A stretch of 53,355 nucleotides of DNA from DSUN01 sp035527715 (lineage in GTDB: Bacteria > Planctomycetota > PUPC01 > DSUN01). Below the pieces are notes generated by a model. The model did not search any database. It was given only the letters and a program-made list of their open reading frames with translations, and was not told where the DNA came from. Shown in pieces: positions 25,701-34,135 of this stretch (the first letter of the stretch is position 1; each line of letters begins with the position of its first letter). The position numbers were made by a program, and so were the translations under genes. The stretch spans positions 1 through 53,355 of the forward strand of contig DATKZY010000240.1 in the NCBI GenBank assembly GCA_035527715.1, in the 5' to 3' direction.

Positions 25701-25961
25701 CTCTTTCTTGATGAGCTTGCGGCCGGGCTTGAGCTGCTCGGCCCAGGTGGTCTTCTGGTATTCGCCGATGCCGAAGGAGACGGGGTAGCGGGTGGCGTCG
25801 GCCTCGGCGAGGGCCTCGTCGCCGCGGGCGAGGCGCGTGAGGGCGCCGGTGGCCTCGTCGAAGGTGAGGGCCAGGTGCCCATGTTGGAAGTTGAAAGAGG
25901 CGGCGGGGGCAAGGGTGGCAATCAGCAGCAAGGCCGCTGGAATTGGGGCGACGTGCTTCAT
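22782..25961 (-). CDS. Secreted alpha-amylase family (GH13-like) glycoside hydrolase
   Basis: A 1059-residue protein with signal peptide (IPAALLLIATLAPAASF). An N-terminal beta-rich domain (to about 280) precedes a TIM barrel with GH13 landmarks: AIWIMPVEYKSPYWPLDYY, GLKVLLDLVPHGG, the nucleophile Asp in VDGYRIDACYG, Glu in VLAEVESPRH and the final HIESHDSLR (His-Asp). The Asp-Glu-Asp triad therefore appears intact. About 350 C-terminal residues form beta-rich domains I do not recognise. Third-position base use between roughly 23450 and 24240 looks less G+C-rich than the rest. The start at 25961 overlaps the DUF4416 stop by ATGA. Confidence 0.82.
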   Translation of the reverse strand: MKHVAPIPAALLLIATLAPAASFNFQHGHLALTFDEATGALTRLARGDEALAEADATRYPVSFGIGEYQKTTWAEQLKPGRKLIKKEQPAPDTLELTITVGDYEIIERYKLHADLPRVDRSATLTNRGKETVKLRAFTFRTPGLKATPDGFYRFPRHWPPRSYPFAAMKPGVQHSSGLSIAPLLTQLTPNRTLLWAACSDDSPHVRVEEGEKQFDVVQGIGAAGYLKPGQPQQIGFVTMQVVDAAYWDALPKLWDWFDSVGVKVPADVPDWVRGAVLYSFHPGGTIGSNFTDLGGFKAATETLLPTLPKLGVTAIWIMPVEYKSPYWPLDYYRFQDGLGTADEFRTLVKRAHELGLKVLLDLVPHGGAPQAVHNQQHPEFMLRREDGSTLTYWLNDFARPDWQDYIAKVAAHYVREYDVDGYRIDACYGSKEYNWDPNVPYARASHAGLKGGLEMVRRIREEVKKLKPKDGAVLAEVESPRHAAVSDFQYDFGLAFNVLHQWRKMPAAEYVPLLQEYLEEQKYINPRGTIFLRHIESHDSLRAQGWYGVEGLRALYALTAWIDGVPLIYQGMEIGHSFVLREINETRAKRPELSRGAAFYRAVESREPGVLSWVRKLGDKRSMPAINLSRLSAGPGLWCAGRVSELGQPFGYSPCLAPLAYIALPREGGPVNTEPPVYISEREGKAESIELRGTREWVIDTIEGSLRDESIVRHPPTSSPASSSIYWRPPSPGTLWSNATLPPHPIIGIRATARNSSDQWLHFEFEPADTPSARLVEAKDGPQLVGLGGIPHKAWKFDRFFPRPPQPVPPLYGPVLRVVGPDYIVSNMHFACVLRRQGGVIRDLLLGRCGGPGEIEDRKVVAKELDLYGDQEFFALRTTPRISASNDVESGIRIWKADDGLHLSFEGQLRGFGRFELRRPPLWYRTEYVFTDKPAFKQKWAFRSEKGFKDKTAFLAAIMLLPDADRFRFSRDGKPLAEDAVGEGGARRGQTGGGPAPERIEFLEDGKALFGLSGLKTPEGMSCNVFVHGRQFFITLLDGKGSGMDEGRWYEFETEWGVK

Positions 25962-26572
25962 CCTGAGGGTCCCTCTGGTCCCATAGGTCCCATGTGTCCC
26001 ATGGGACGAATGGGACCCGTCGGACAAATGGGAGAAGCCGTCTTCAGTTGCGCCAGGTATCGCGCGCGGGCCTTGGCGAAGAAGGCGAGGTAGGGCGGCG
26101 TGGCATAGTCGCGGTAGGTCCAGGGGGTGGGGGCGTAGCTGCCCTTTCGGTAGGTGAGGGTGATTTCGGCGTAGATGCCGCCCGAGAGGTAGATGCGGTG
26201 CACGTAGTCCTTGGTGGTGGCGAGGACGAGTTTCGAGCCGTCGAGATAGCCGGGGTCGAGGTTCACGGGGCGCGGGACGGGTGCGGCGAGTTCGCGGGCC
26301 AGCTCGGCCTCGAGCTGGTTGGTGCGCAGCTTGATGGCAGCGATGTCGCCGGGGCGGATGAGGCGCTCGTGGGTGACGAACTTGCGCAGCAGCCTCGGCC
26401 CCATTTCCGGGGCGTAGTAGTCGGTGAAGTCGAAGGGGATGAGGTCGCTGGCGAGGTCAATGGGGCCGAAGTCGGCGGCGAGCAGGCGCTCGGCGGCGTC
26501 GAGCCACTCGGGCCGCTGGGCGAGCATGCCGACGAGGAGCTTGACGGGCTTGGGGGAACGGATGTCGCCCAT
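25958..26572 (-). CDS. DUF4416 family protein
   Basis: A 204-residue protein matching DUF4416: PVKLLVGMLAQRPEWLDAAE, LIPFDFTDYYAPEMGPRLLRKF, NLDPGYLDGSKLVLATTKDY and HRIYLSGGIYAEITLTYRKG. The family is known from planctomycetes and deltaproteobacteria and has no assigned function. GGAGG precedes the ATG. The final 24 residues (PICPTGPIRPMGHMGPMG onward) are encoded by a 9-base repeat array and replace the usual short end after AQLK. It lies 24 bases after the prenyltransferase-repeat gene in the same direction. Confidence 0.8.
   Translation of the reverse strand: MGDIRSPKPVKLLVGMLAQRPEWLDAAERLLAADFGPIDLASDLIPFDFTDYYAPEMGPRLLRKFVTHERLIRPGDIAAIKLRTNQLEAELARELAAPVPRPVNLDPGYLDGSKLVLATTKDYVHRIYLSGGIYAEITLTYRKGSYAPTPWTYRDYATPPYLAFFAKARARYLAQLKTASPICPTGPIRPMGHMGPMGPEGPSG
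25969..26033. repeat. Nine-base repeat array (GGTCCCATA-type)
   Basis: Units GGTCCCTCT, GGTCCCATA, GGTCCCATG and TGTCCCATG run from 25969 to 26004 and are followed by inverted forms (ATGGGAC, ATGGGAG) to 26033, so the whole can fold. The array encodes the DUF4416 C-terminal tail and ends eight bases before the amylase start codon on the reverse strand. Confidence 0.75.
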
Positions 26573-26596
26573 GATGGCCTCCCGCGCCAGGAGACG

Positions 26597-29026
26597 TCAA
26601 AACGAGCTGTCGGGCACGGTCTTGGCGGGGGCTTTGCCGTTCTGCGCGCGGCTCAAGAGGTCGAGGAAGCGCGGCTTGAGGTCCTCGCCGCCGAGGCTGG
26701 GATGCGAAATCTGGAGCATGCCGATGCTCTTGACCACGTAGTCGCCGCGGTCCTCCCGGTAGGCCATGAAGAGCTGCTCGTGCTTCGTCTCCCACCACTC
26801 CTTGCCGAACTCGGGCAGGCGCTCGAGGAGGCCGTCGTAGATGCGGCGCGCCGCCGTGTAGTCCTTGCGCAGGCGGCACAGCTCGGCGTGCTGGCGGCGG
26901 ATGGCGAGCGAGGTGCCGACGAGTTTCTCAAGCTGCTCGAGGTACTGCGCGGCGGGCTTGTACTGCCGCAGGTTGACGCAGCAGCGAATGAGGCGGTCGA
27001 GGATGGCCACGACGGTGCTGCCTTCCTCGCTCTTGGGGTCGAGGCGCTTGAAGTTCACTCGGCCAAGCTGCGGCGCGTAGAACTCGACGGCCTTCTGCCA
27101 GTCCTCGCGCTCGAAGAAGGCGTTGGCGAGCCAGAGCTCGAGCTCGGGGTCCTTGCCGCGGGCCTGGCTGACGAGGGGGTAGAGGAGGTTGACCGCGGCG
27201 GCCTTGGCCTTGCTGGCCCCCGCGGCATCGCCCTCGGCGGCCAGTTGCTGGGCGCGGGCGCGGTAGAGGTCGGCCAGCCACCGCACCAGCTCGGCGGTCG
27301 TGAGCAGGTTCGGGAAGCGGTCGGGGAGCGACTTGAGGAGGGTGATGGCCTCCTGGAGCTCTCCGCCGGCTCGATGGAGTCGGACGAGCATGAGGGCGGC
27401 CTGGCCGCGTCGCTCCGCGGTCTTCGCAGGGTCCTTCGTCTCGGTCTTGGACTCCGAGAGGGCGAGGAAGCGGCTGAGCCTTTCGATGGCGCCCTTGCGG
27501 GCGTCCTCGGCCTCGGGCTTTTTCGCGGCGTGCGTGCGCGCGAAGTGGTTGTAGGCGCCCAGGGCATCGCCGTAGGCGGCGAGCACCTCGTCCACGGTGT
27601 CGCGATAGAGGGGGGCGTAGCGGTAGTAGACCTCGAGGCTGAGGACGGCGAGCGCGGTGGAGTAGACGCGGCCGCCCGTTGTCCCGCCGTAGGTGAGGGG
27701 GGACCAGCTCCCCTCCCTGTCGCCCTGGCGCTCCTGGAGGCGGCACAGGAGGTCTTTGACCTGGGGGTGCCACTTGTCCCAGGCCTTGCCCCGACGCTGG
27801 TGGAGGGCGAGGTTGGCGTAGTACCAGTAGTAATAGTTGTTCGTGCTCGTCAGGAGCGCCAGCTTGTCGAGGGGGATGGCGGTCACGGTATCCCGGTCCA
27901 TCCACTTGGGCGGGTTGGCGTTGATCACGGCGCCGGCGCGCTCGATGAACGGGTCGTCGGCCGCCATGCCGAGGTACTGGTGGCACAGGAGGCCGACGGC
28001 GTTGAGGGCCATGCCCATCGGGAGCTTGGAGGGGAGGTAGAACGTCTTCCCCTGGGCCTTGTCGGTCACGGAGTCGAAGAAGCGGCGGGCCTCGGTGAAC
28101 GCCTTGGTCGGGACGTCGAGGCCGCTGAGCGAGGCGGAGCGGAGGGCCATGATCATCCAGCCGCTGATCGAGGAATCGCCGTCGGGCGAGTTGGCGTAGT
28201 AGCGCCAGCCGCCGGTCGAGTTCTGGGTCTGGACGATGAAGTCGATGGCGCGCTGCGCCGGCTCCTGGAGCAGCGGGTCCTTGGTCATGCCGTAGGCTTC
28301 GACGAGGGCGAGGGTGGCCATGGGGTGGCAGTACATGTAGCCGCCGATGCGCTTCCCGCCGTCGGTGTAGGCGATGCAGCCCTCGCGGTCCTGCCGGCTC
28401 TTGAGGTAGCCGATGGCCCTGTCCACCGTGCGGAGGAACTTGCCGCCCTTGTGGGTGTAGCCGGCGCCGAGGAAGGCCATGGTGGCGAGGCCCGAGATGC
28501 CCGGGTCGGCCCAGCGGGCGCCCTCGGTCTCGGCCCGCCAGCCGCCGGTGGCGAGTTGCTTGCCGGCCAGCCACAGGAGGCCGCTCTCCACGGCATTCTC
28601 CGATGCCGTGGTCGCGCCGCCGCCGTCCTCGACGGCGCGCTTGCGGCCGCCCGGGGAGCGCTCGCCGAAGGTGCTGCCCTCGACCGCCAGGAGCTTCGTC
28701 TCGCCCATCTTCGCGGCCTCATCGAGGGCGCGGCTGTCCACGAGCTCGCGGAAGTCCTGCTTCTCGATCGGCGGCTCGACGTCGGGTGGCTTGGGCACCA
28801 CGTGCGACGCGACGTCCACCGGCGGCTTCTCCTTCTCGGGCGGGCGAATCCGCGCGATGCGCACGGCCGGGAACTCGACCTCCGTCATCCGCACGTCCAC
28901 CTTCCAGTTCATGAGGATCAGGACGACGATGGCGTGGACGAGGAGGGAGATTCCCCACCAGGGGGCCTTGCGGGCGAGGTGGAGGAGCTTCTGCTTGACG
29001 GCGTGCACCGGCCTACCCCTGCTCAT
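26597..29026 (-). CDS. Prenyltransferase/squalene-cyclase-repeat protein with membrane anchor and TPR-like C-terminus
   Basis: An 809-residue protein. One N-terminal membrane helix (APWWGISLLVHAIVVLILMNW) is followed by a proline-rich linker. An alpha/alpha-barrel then shows prenyltransferase-type repeats: VESGLLWLAGKQLATGGWRA, RAIGYLKSRQDREGCIAY and AIDFIVQTQNSTGGWRYYA. The C-terminal 300 residues are helical and TPR-like. The family is abundant in planctomycetes, without a proven enzyme activity; the DxDD motif of squalene cyclases was not seen. The ATG at 29026 has a poor ribosome site, so the start is uncertain, but the anchor begins soon after it. Confidence 0.75.
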   Translation of the reverse strand: MSRGRPVHAVKQKLLHLARKAPWWGISLLVHAIVVLILMNWKVDVRMTEVEFPAVRIARIRPPEKEKPPVDVASHVVPKPPDVEPPIEKQDFRELVDSRALDEAAKMGETKLLAVEGSTFGERSPGGRKRAVEDGGGATTASENAVESGLLWLAGKQLATGGWRAETEGARWADPGISGLATMAFLGAGYTHKGGKFLRTVDRAIGYLKSRQDREGCIAYTDGGKRIGGYMYCHPMATLALVEAYGMTKDPLLQEPAQRAIDFIVQTQNSTGGWRYYANSPDGDSSISGWMIMALRSASLSGLDVPTKAFTEARRFFDSVTDKAQGKTFYLPSKLPMGMALNAVGLLCHQYLGMAADDPFIERAGAVINANPPKWMDRDTVTAIPLDKLALLTSTNNYYYWYYANLALHQRRGKAWDKWHPQVKDLLCRLQERQGDREGSWSPLTYGGTTGGRVYSTALAVLSLEVYYRYAPLYRDTVDEVLAAYGDALGAYNHFARTHAAKKPEAEDARKGAIERLSRFLALSESKTETKDPAKTAERRGQAALMLVRLHRAGGELQEAITLLKSLPDRFPNLLTTAELVRWLADLYRARAQQLAAEGDAAGASKAKAAAVNLLYPLVSQARGKDPELELWLANAFFEREDWQKAVEFYAPQLGRVNFKRLDPKSEEGSTVVAILDRLIRCCVNLRQYKPAAQYLEQLEKLVGTSLAIRRQHAELCRLRKDYTAARRIYDGLLERLPEFGKEWWETKHEQLFMAYREDRGDYVVKSIGMLQISHPSLGGEDLKPRFLDLLSRAQNGKAPAKTVPDSSF

Positions 29027-29112
29027 GCGGGTCCGTGGGTCGAGCCGCCCCCGTGGATTCTTCCCTTCATTATACAACGCTCCGCCCGGCAATTCACGCA
29101 TTTCGCCGGCCC

Positions 29113-29170
29113 GCCCAAGAGTGCCACCAAGAATGCCAACTCCTCCCCTCTGGGTTTGGCATTCTTGGGC
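29113..29170. repeat. Inverted repeat with CCAAGAATGCCAA motif
   Basis: The left side holds GCCCAAGAGTGCC (29113-29125) and CCAAGAATGCCAA (29127-29139), and the right side TTGGCATTCTTGGGC (29156-29170), its reverse complement. It lies in the gap between the LysM gene and the prenyltransferase-repeat gene and could shape the mRNA there. It looks like a dispersed repeat family. Confidence 0.6.
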
Positions 29171-29271
29171 TGCCCTGGGCGGCAGGGCGGCGCCACGCTG
29201 CGGAGGCCATGCGCGCCACGGCCCCGCGCGGGCGGGGTCGTGGTGCGGTAGCGAACGTGCCTCGGCGACGG

Positions 29272-30198
29272 TCAGTTGCTGCTGGCGAGGGCAGGGACCT
29301 CGAGGACGGTGCCGGGACGCAGGCTGTCGGGCTTGGCAGGGTTGGGGAGCTTCGCCCGGTTGCGCTCGTAGAGGGTGCGCCACTTGCCTGGGTCGCGGTA
29401 GACGCTTCGGGCGATCTTGATGAAGGTGTCGCCCCTCTGGACAGTGTAAGTCTTTCGCCTGGCAGGGGTTGGGGCTGCCGGGGCCGGCTTGGCTGGTCGG
29501 TCGAGCGATGGCTTATCGGTGGCCCGCTTACCCGTGTCGGGGGGCTTCGGCGTGACGGTGTCGGTGGCTTTGGGCGGAGCATCGGGCAGCGGGGGGATGG
29601 TGAGCTTCTGGCCGATCTGGAGGACGGCGACGCCCTTGTTGGCCTGCTGGATGAGGCGCCACTTGGTCTGGTCCTTGTAGTAGCGGATGGCGAGCCCGAT
29701 CAGCGTGTCGCCTTTGGCGACGGTGTGGGTGATGGCCGGCTTGGGTGGCGGCGTGGGGTCAGCCCTGGACTCCAGCGCGGCGCTGTCGGTGAGGGCTGCC
29801 GGGGTCGGGTCGCGCCCGGCGTCGCGGGCGCGGAGGGCCCCGTTGTCCTCCGTGGGTGCGCCGGCCTCGTGGCGCATGGTCGCCCGGTCGGGGGGCTGGA
29901 GGTGGTTCATCATGGCGGTGTCGCCCATGAAGGACGACGAGTGGTCGGTGGGCGGCGAGCCGGGCGCATCGTGGGCCGCTGCGTCGGCATCGGCCTTTGA
30001 GGGCGCAAGGGCCTCGATGTCGGACGTCTCGACGGCCTCCGGTATGGGGCTGGGCGTGGCGACCGTGTCGTCGGGCCTCGGGCTGCGGCCCCAGATGACG
30101 ACGACCAGCACCATGAGCGCCAGAATCACGATGAGAGCGATCTTGGCATCCTTACGCACGCGCGGGCTCCTTTCCTGGGCCTTTTCCGGCTGAGACAT
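29272..30198 (-). CDS. Membrane-anchored protein with two LysM domains
   Basis: A 308-residue protein with an N-terminal membrane helix (IALIVILALMVLVVVIWG, about 20-37) and a long low-complexity Pro/Asp/Ala linker. Two LysM domains follow: ITHTVAKGDTLIGLAIRYYK near 157 and YTVQRGDTFIKIARSVYRD near 251. LysM binds peptidoglycan or chitin N-acetylglucosamine. The second is followed by RPGTVLEVPAL at the C-terminus. The gene has its own strong promoter and is upstream of the prenyltransferase-repeat gene on the same strand. Confidence 0.85.
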   Translation of the reverse strand: MSQPEKAQERSPRVRKDAKIALIVILALMVLVVVIWGRSPRPDDTVATPSPIPEAVETSDIEALAPSKADADAAAHDAPGSPPTDHSSSFMGDTAMMNHLQPPDRATMRHEAGAPTEDNGALRARDAGRDPTPAALTDSAALESRADPTPPPKPAITHTVAKGDTLIGLAIRYYKDQTKWRLIQQANKGVAVLQIGQKLTIPPLPDAPPKATDTVTPKPPDTGKRATDKPSLDRPAKPAPAAPTPARRKTYTVQRGDTFIKIARSVYRDPGKWRTLYERNRAKLPNPAKPDSLRPGTVLEVPALASSN

Positions 30199-30269
30199 GG
30201 CAGCACCTCAGCAATTGCGGGGAGACGCACCTGGTCGGGGAGAAATGCTACGGGGAGGGGAACAACAAT

Positions 30270-30298
30270 CTTATACTCGCCGGATCGGGCGTTGTCAA
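30270..30298 (-). promoter_or_regulatory. Near-consensus sigma70 promoter of the LysM gene
   Basis: On the reverse strand a perfect TTGACA (30293-30298), a 17-base spacer and TATAAG (30270-30275, five of six) give a leader of about 65 bases to the ATG at 30198. Confidence 0.72.
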
Positions 30299-30358
30299 GA
30301 GGAGAATTGCGATTTTTCTGGGAATTCCGCGGCGCTGGCCGCGCAAAGGCGGCAGGGG

Positions 30359-30385
30359 AGGGGGCCGGCCGAGTGCCGGCCCCCT
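30359..30385 (-). terminator. GC-rich hairpin after secDF
   Basis: Perfect 11-base arms AGGGGGCCGGC (30359-30369) and GCCGGCCCCCT (30375-30385) with a 5-base loop begin 16 bases past the secDF stop. No U-tract follows, so termination may be imperfect. It sits between the secretion cluster and the LysM promoter. Confidence 0.55.
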
Positions 30386-30400
30386 GTGTTGCGAGAGGTC

Positions 30401-33400
30401 TCAGGACGTGGCCGCGGCGGTCTTGGCCCTGGCGAACCGCTTCTCGATCTGCTCCTGGTGGAGGATGAGGATGGGGCTGGCGATGAACACGGTGGAGTAC
30501 GTTCCGGTGATCATGCCGATGAGCATCGTGAGGGCGAAGTCCTGGATGACGCCGCCGGCGAAGAAGAGGAGGGCCAGGACCGCCAGCAATGTGCTGAACG
30601 TCGTTATGATCGTGCGGCTGAGCGTCTGATTCACGCTGTGGTCAATGAGGGCAGCGTCCACGTCGCGCTTGCGTTGCTTGCGCAGGTTCTCGCGGATCCG
30701 GTCGAAGACGACGATGGTGTCGTTGATCGAGTAGCCCACGATGGTGAGGAGGCCGGCGATGATCGTGATGTTGAACTTGCGGCCGAGGAGGGCGAGCATG
30801 CCCATCGTGATGAGCACGTCGTGCACCAGGGCGGCGACGCCCGCGGCGCCGTACTTGATCCGCTCGAACCGCAGCCACACGTAGGCGATGATGGCGATGC
30901 AGGAGGCGACGACGCCGACGATGGCCCACGCCAGCAGCTCGTGGGCGACTGCGGGGCCGACCTTGGCGACGCGCGGGATGGGGTCGGACAGCAGGAAGGT
31001 CTGCGGGTCCTCCGCGATGCGGCGGGTCAGCTCGGGGACCTTGTCGCTCGCGAGCGTGATCTCGAACTTCTCCGCGGGGCCTGTCACGCCCTCGGGCGCG
31101 GGCTTCGGCGTGGCGTCGAGGGTCCAGGCGGCAAGCCTCTCGGTCAGCACGGCGGGCTCGATCGCCTTGGTGAGGTTGAGCGCCAGGGTGGTGCGGCCCT
31201 CCTTCTCGGCCAGGGTCTCGATGCCCTGGGGGGCCAAGTCGTCCTTGAACGCCTGCATGATCTCGGCCTTGAAGCTCAGGGCGGCGAAGGCGCGGTCAAT
31301 GCCCAGGCGCACGGCGCTGGGCTCGGCGAGAGTGGTCTTGACGAGGAACCTGCGGTAGGCCCCCTCGCCCTCCTTCTCGCCCTGGGGCTCGACCTTCACG
31401 TGTTTGTCCATGTTGCGGAGCTGGCGCTGAACATCCTTGAGGGCGAGCGGCCGGTCGCATTCCGCCACGGCTTCGTTGGCGTAGTTGACGGTAAGCTTGG
31501 CGACCTGGAAGTCGGCCAGGGGCGCGCCCAGGGCCTTCTCGAGGTCGGCCCGCACCTGCTCCGCGTCGATGGCCGGCGCCGTGAGCTTGAACGCGGTCTG
31601 CTTGCCATCGGCGCCCGCGGTGCCCGAGGGCTCGATCGTGAGGTTCGTGGCCTTCGCCTTCTCCTTCACCTCGTCGGGGCTCGCCGGCGTGGCCAGGGTG
31701 AATGTGGCCTCGACCGACCCCGGGCTGGTGATGGGCGTCGAGGTGATGGTGGGGGTGGCGACCTCGGAGAGGGAGGGGACGCGGATCTCGACCTCGGTGG
31801 AGCGGCGGCCGACGAAGGTGCTGCCCGCCTGGGCGGCCGAGGCGAGGCTCTGCACCTCGCACTGGGCGAACTCGGGGCCGATCTTCTTGAGCCGCTGCGT
31901 GATCTCCTCGGCGTCCATCTCATGGCGGAACACGGCGTGGAGCATCGTGCCGCCGCGGAAATCAATGTCCCAGTTCCGCGCGCCGCGCGAGATGAAGGCG
32001 CCCATCCCGATGGCGATGACGACGGCGGAGACGATGAATGCCTTGTAGCGCAGGCCCATGAAGCCGATGTTGGGCCGCTTGAAGATCTGGAGCATGGGCA
32101 GGCGGGTGATCCAGCGGCGCCAGGTGAGGATGTCGAAGACCACGCGGCCCATGACGATGGCGGTGAACAGGTTGAGGAGGAGGCCGATCATGAGGGTGAG
32201 GCCGAAGCCCTTGATGGGGCCGGTGCCGATCCAGTAGAGGATGGCGGCGGTGAGGATCGTCGTGAGGTTCGAGTCGAAGATGGTCCAGAAGGCGCGGTCG
32301 AAGCCCTCGCGGACCGCCAGGCGGAGCGGCTTCTCCGTGCTCCCGCCCATCTCCTCGCGGATGCGCTCGAAGATCAGCACGTTCGCGTCCACGGCCATGC
32401 CCACGGTGAGGGCCAGGCCGGCGATGCCGGGGAGCGTGAGCGTGGCGTCGAAGAGGATCATGATGGCCGTGAGCATCAGGACGTTCAGGACGACGGCCAT
32501 GTCGGCGATCAGGCCGGCGAGGAGGTAGTAGGAGGCCATGAACAGGATGACGGCGCCGGCGCCGATGGCGCTGGCGAGGACGCCCTTGTTGATGAGGGCC
32601 GAGCCGAGCGAGGCGCCCACCGTGCTCTCGCGCTCCAGGCGCAGGGGGGCGGGCAGGCTGCCGGCCCGCAGCACCGTGGTGAGGGCCTCGCACTCCTTGA
32701 CCGTGAAGTCGCCCTCGATCACCGCGTTGCCGAAGATGCGCGACTGGATGACGGGCGCGGAGTAGCAGGTGCCCTTCTCGGCGATCTGGTCGCCCGAGCG
32801 CTGGGTGTTCAGGATGATGGCGAGCTGCTCGCCGATGTGGTCGCCGGTGATCCGCGCGAAGTCGCGCTCGCCGCGCGGGTTGAAGCGGACCATGACGCTG
32901 GGGCCGAGGCGGCGGCCCGAGCCCGACGTGTCCACCCACGTGCTCGAGATGTTCTCGCCCGTCATCTCCACCTGGTCGCGGACCAGGATCTTGCGCTCGA
33001 CGTAGCGCTCCTCCTTGAGGGAGCGAAGCGGGTACTCGGTCCAGCCGGGCGGGGCCTTGCCCGTCTCGTGCCAGGTCTTGTAGGCCTCGGAGTTCTCGGG
33101 CGCGACGAGGCGGAACTCGAGGTGGCCGATGTTCTGGATGACGCTCTTGAGGGTTTCGAGAATGGCGGCCTCCTGGCCGGGGAGCTGCACGAGCAGGCGG
33201 TCGGCACCCTGGGCCTGGATGCGCACCTCGCGCAGGCCGTAGGAGTCGATGCGGCGCTGGATCACCGCCTTGATCTCCTCGGCGCTCGCGCCCGCCGTGG
33301 CCTGGGGGTCGTGGAGGATGCGGTAGAGCAGCTCGGTGCCGCCGCTGAGGTCGAGGCCCAGGTTCAGCCCGCGCGAGAGGACCAGAAGCGTGCGCTTCTT

Positions 33401-33712
33401 GCGCGACCGCCCGTCCTTCGGCGCCAGGGGCTCGGCCGACAGCTCGCGCTCGATCTCGTAGTGGAACGGGCTGGTCAGCCACGTCCACCAGCTCGTCACC
33501 TTGAGCGACTCGACCTCGCGGTCCTCGGGCTGCACGCGCCCGCGGTCGTCGTAGGTGTCCACCGCCACCCGCACCGCGTACGGCGTGTCGCGGAACGGCA
33601 GGAAGATGAGGAACGAGAGGACGAGCACCACCACCACGAGCGGCGCCCGCCACGTGAGGTTCTTCGACTCGCGCGGCAGGCTGTCCACCAACCGGGTCCA
33701 GAACTTCGGCAT
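30401..33712 (-). CDS. secDF: Fused protein translocase subunit SecDF
   Basis: A 1103-residue fusion of SecD and SecF, the proton-driven partners of SecYEG. The SecD half has GLNLGLDLSGGTELLYRI near 115, the periplasmic domain (NAVIEGDFTVKECEALTTVL) and AGLALTVGMAVDANVLIFERIREE. The SecF half begins near 560 with AFISRGARNWDIDFRGGTML and ends with GYSINDTIVVFDRIRENLR and six helices. Its periplasmic part is about 300 residues, roughly three times the usual SecF loop, with repeats of alpha/beta character. It lies downstream of yajC, its usual partner. The gap to yajC is 42 bases. Confidence 0.95.
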   Translation of the reverse strand: MPKFWTRLVDSLPRESKNLTWRAPLVVVVLVLSFLIFLPFRDTPYAVRVAVDTYDDRGRVQPEDREVESLKVTSWWTWLTSPFHYEIERELSAEPLAPKDGRSRKKRTLLVLSRGLNLGLDLSGGTELLYRILHDPQATAGASAEEIKAVIQRRIDSYGLREVRIQAQGADRLLVQLPGQEAAILETLKSVIQNIGHLEFRLVAPENSEAYKTWHETGKAPPGWTEYPLRSLKEERYVERKILVRDQVEMTGENISSTWVDTSGSGRRLGPSVMVRFNPRGERDFARITGDHIGEQLAIILNTQRSGDQIAEKGTCYSAPVIQSRIFGNAVIEGDFTVKECEALTTVLRAGSLPAPLRLERESTVGASLGSALINKGVLASAIGAGAVILFMASYYLLAGLIADMAVVLNVLMLTAIMILFDATLTLPGIAGLALTVGMAVDANVLIFERIREEMGGSTEKPLRLAVREGFDRAFWTIFDSNLTTILTAAILYWIGTGPIKGFGLTLMIGLLLNLFTAIVMGRVVFDILTWRRWITRLPMLQIFKRPNIGFMGLRYKAFIVSAVVIAIGMGAFISRGARNWDIDFRGGTMLHAVFRHEMDAEEITQRLKKIGPEFAQCEVQSLASAAQAGSTFVGRRSTEVEIRVPSLSEVATPTITSTPITSPGSVEATFTLATPASPDEVKEKAKATNLTIEPSGTAGADGKQTAFKLTAPAIDAEQVRADLEKALGAPLADFQVAKLTVNYANEAVAECDRPLALKDVQRQLRNMDKHVKVEPQGEKEGEGAYRRFLVKTTLAEPSAVRLGIDRAFAALSFKAEIMQAFKDDLAPQGIETLAEKEGRTTLALNLTKAIEPAVLTERLAAWTLDATPKPAPEGVTGPAEKFEITLASDKVPELTRRIAEDPQTFLLSDPIPRVAKVGPAVAHELLAWAIVGVVASCIAIIAYVWLRFERIKYGAAGVAALVHDVLITMGMLALLGRKFNITIIAGLLTIVGYSINDTIVVFDRIRENLRKQRKRDVDAALIDHSVNQTLSRTIITTFSTLLAVLALLFFAGGVIQDFALTMLIGMITGTYSTVFIASPILILHQEQIEKRFARAKTAAATS

Positions 33713-33754
33713 CGAGAGGAACTCCGAATCAGGGGTCTACTTGTCCAGACGTTT

Positions 33755-34135
33755 TCAGCTCTTTTCGCCCTTTTCGTCCTTGCCGCCCTCGCCCTCGCCG
33801 GGTGCGACGACGCCGGCGATGGCCGAGCGGCTGAGGGTGAGCCTGCAATTGTCGTCCACCTTCAGAATGACCTCGCGGTCGCGGACGTGTGTGATGATGC
33901 CGTGGATGCCGCCGCGGCTGATGATCTTGTCGCCCTTCTTCAGGTTCGAGACCATGTCCACGTGCTCCCGCTGGCGCTTGCGCTGCGGGCGAATCATCAG
34001 GAAGTAGAGGATGGCGAACATCACGCCGATGAAGAGCAAGCTCTGCATCAGCGGGTTGCCGCCCGGTTGCTGGGGGGCGGGGGCATCCGCGGCCAAGGGG
34101 AGAAGCCCCGTCCAAAGCGTGGCGAACAGGCTCAT
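33755..34135 (-). CDS. yajC: Preprotein translocase subunit YajC
   Basis: A 126-residue single-span inner membrane protein associated with SecDF. The helix and signature are SLLFIGVMFAILYFLMIRPQ followed by RKRQREHVDMVSNLKKGDKI. The soluble part contains ISRGGIHGIITHVRDREVIL. The C-terminal tail is charged (GEGEGGKDEKGEKS). The ATG overlaps the tgt stop (ATGA, 34132-34135), fixing the start and implying translational coupling. Confidence 0.93.
   Translation of the reverse strand: MSLFATLWTGLLPLAADAPAPQQPGGNPLMQSLLFIGVMFAILYFLMIRPQRKRQREHVDMVSNLKKGDKIISRGGIHGIITHVRDREVILKVDDNCRLTLSRSAIAGVVAPGEGEGGKDEKGEKS

Noticed and set aside
25994..29251. Forward open frame of about 1085 codons opposite DUF4416 and the prenyltransferase-repeat gene
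   Set aside because: Antisense shadow with no motif, start signal or family resemblance.
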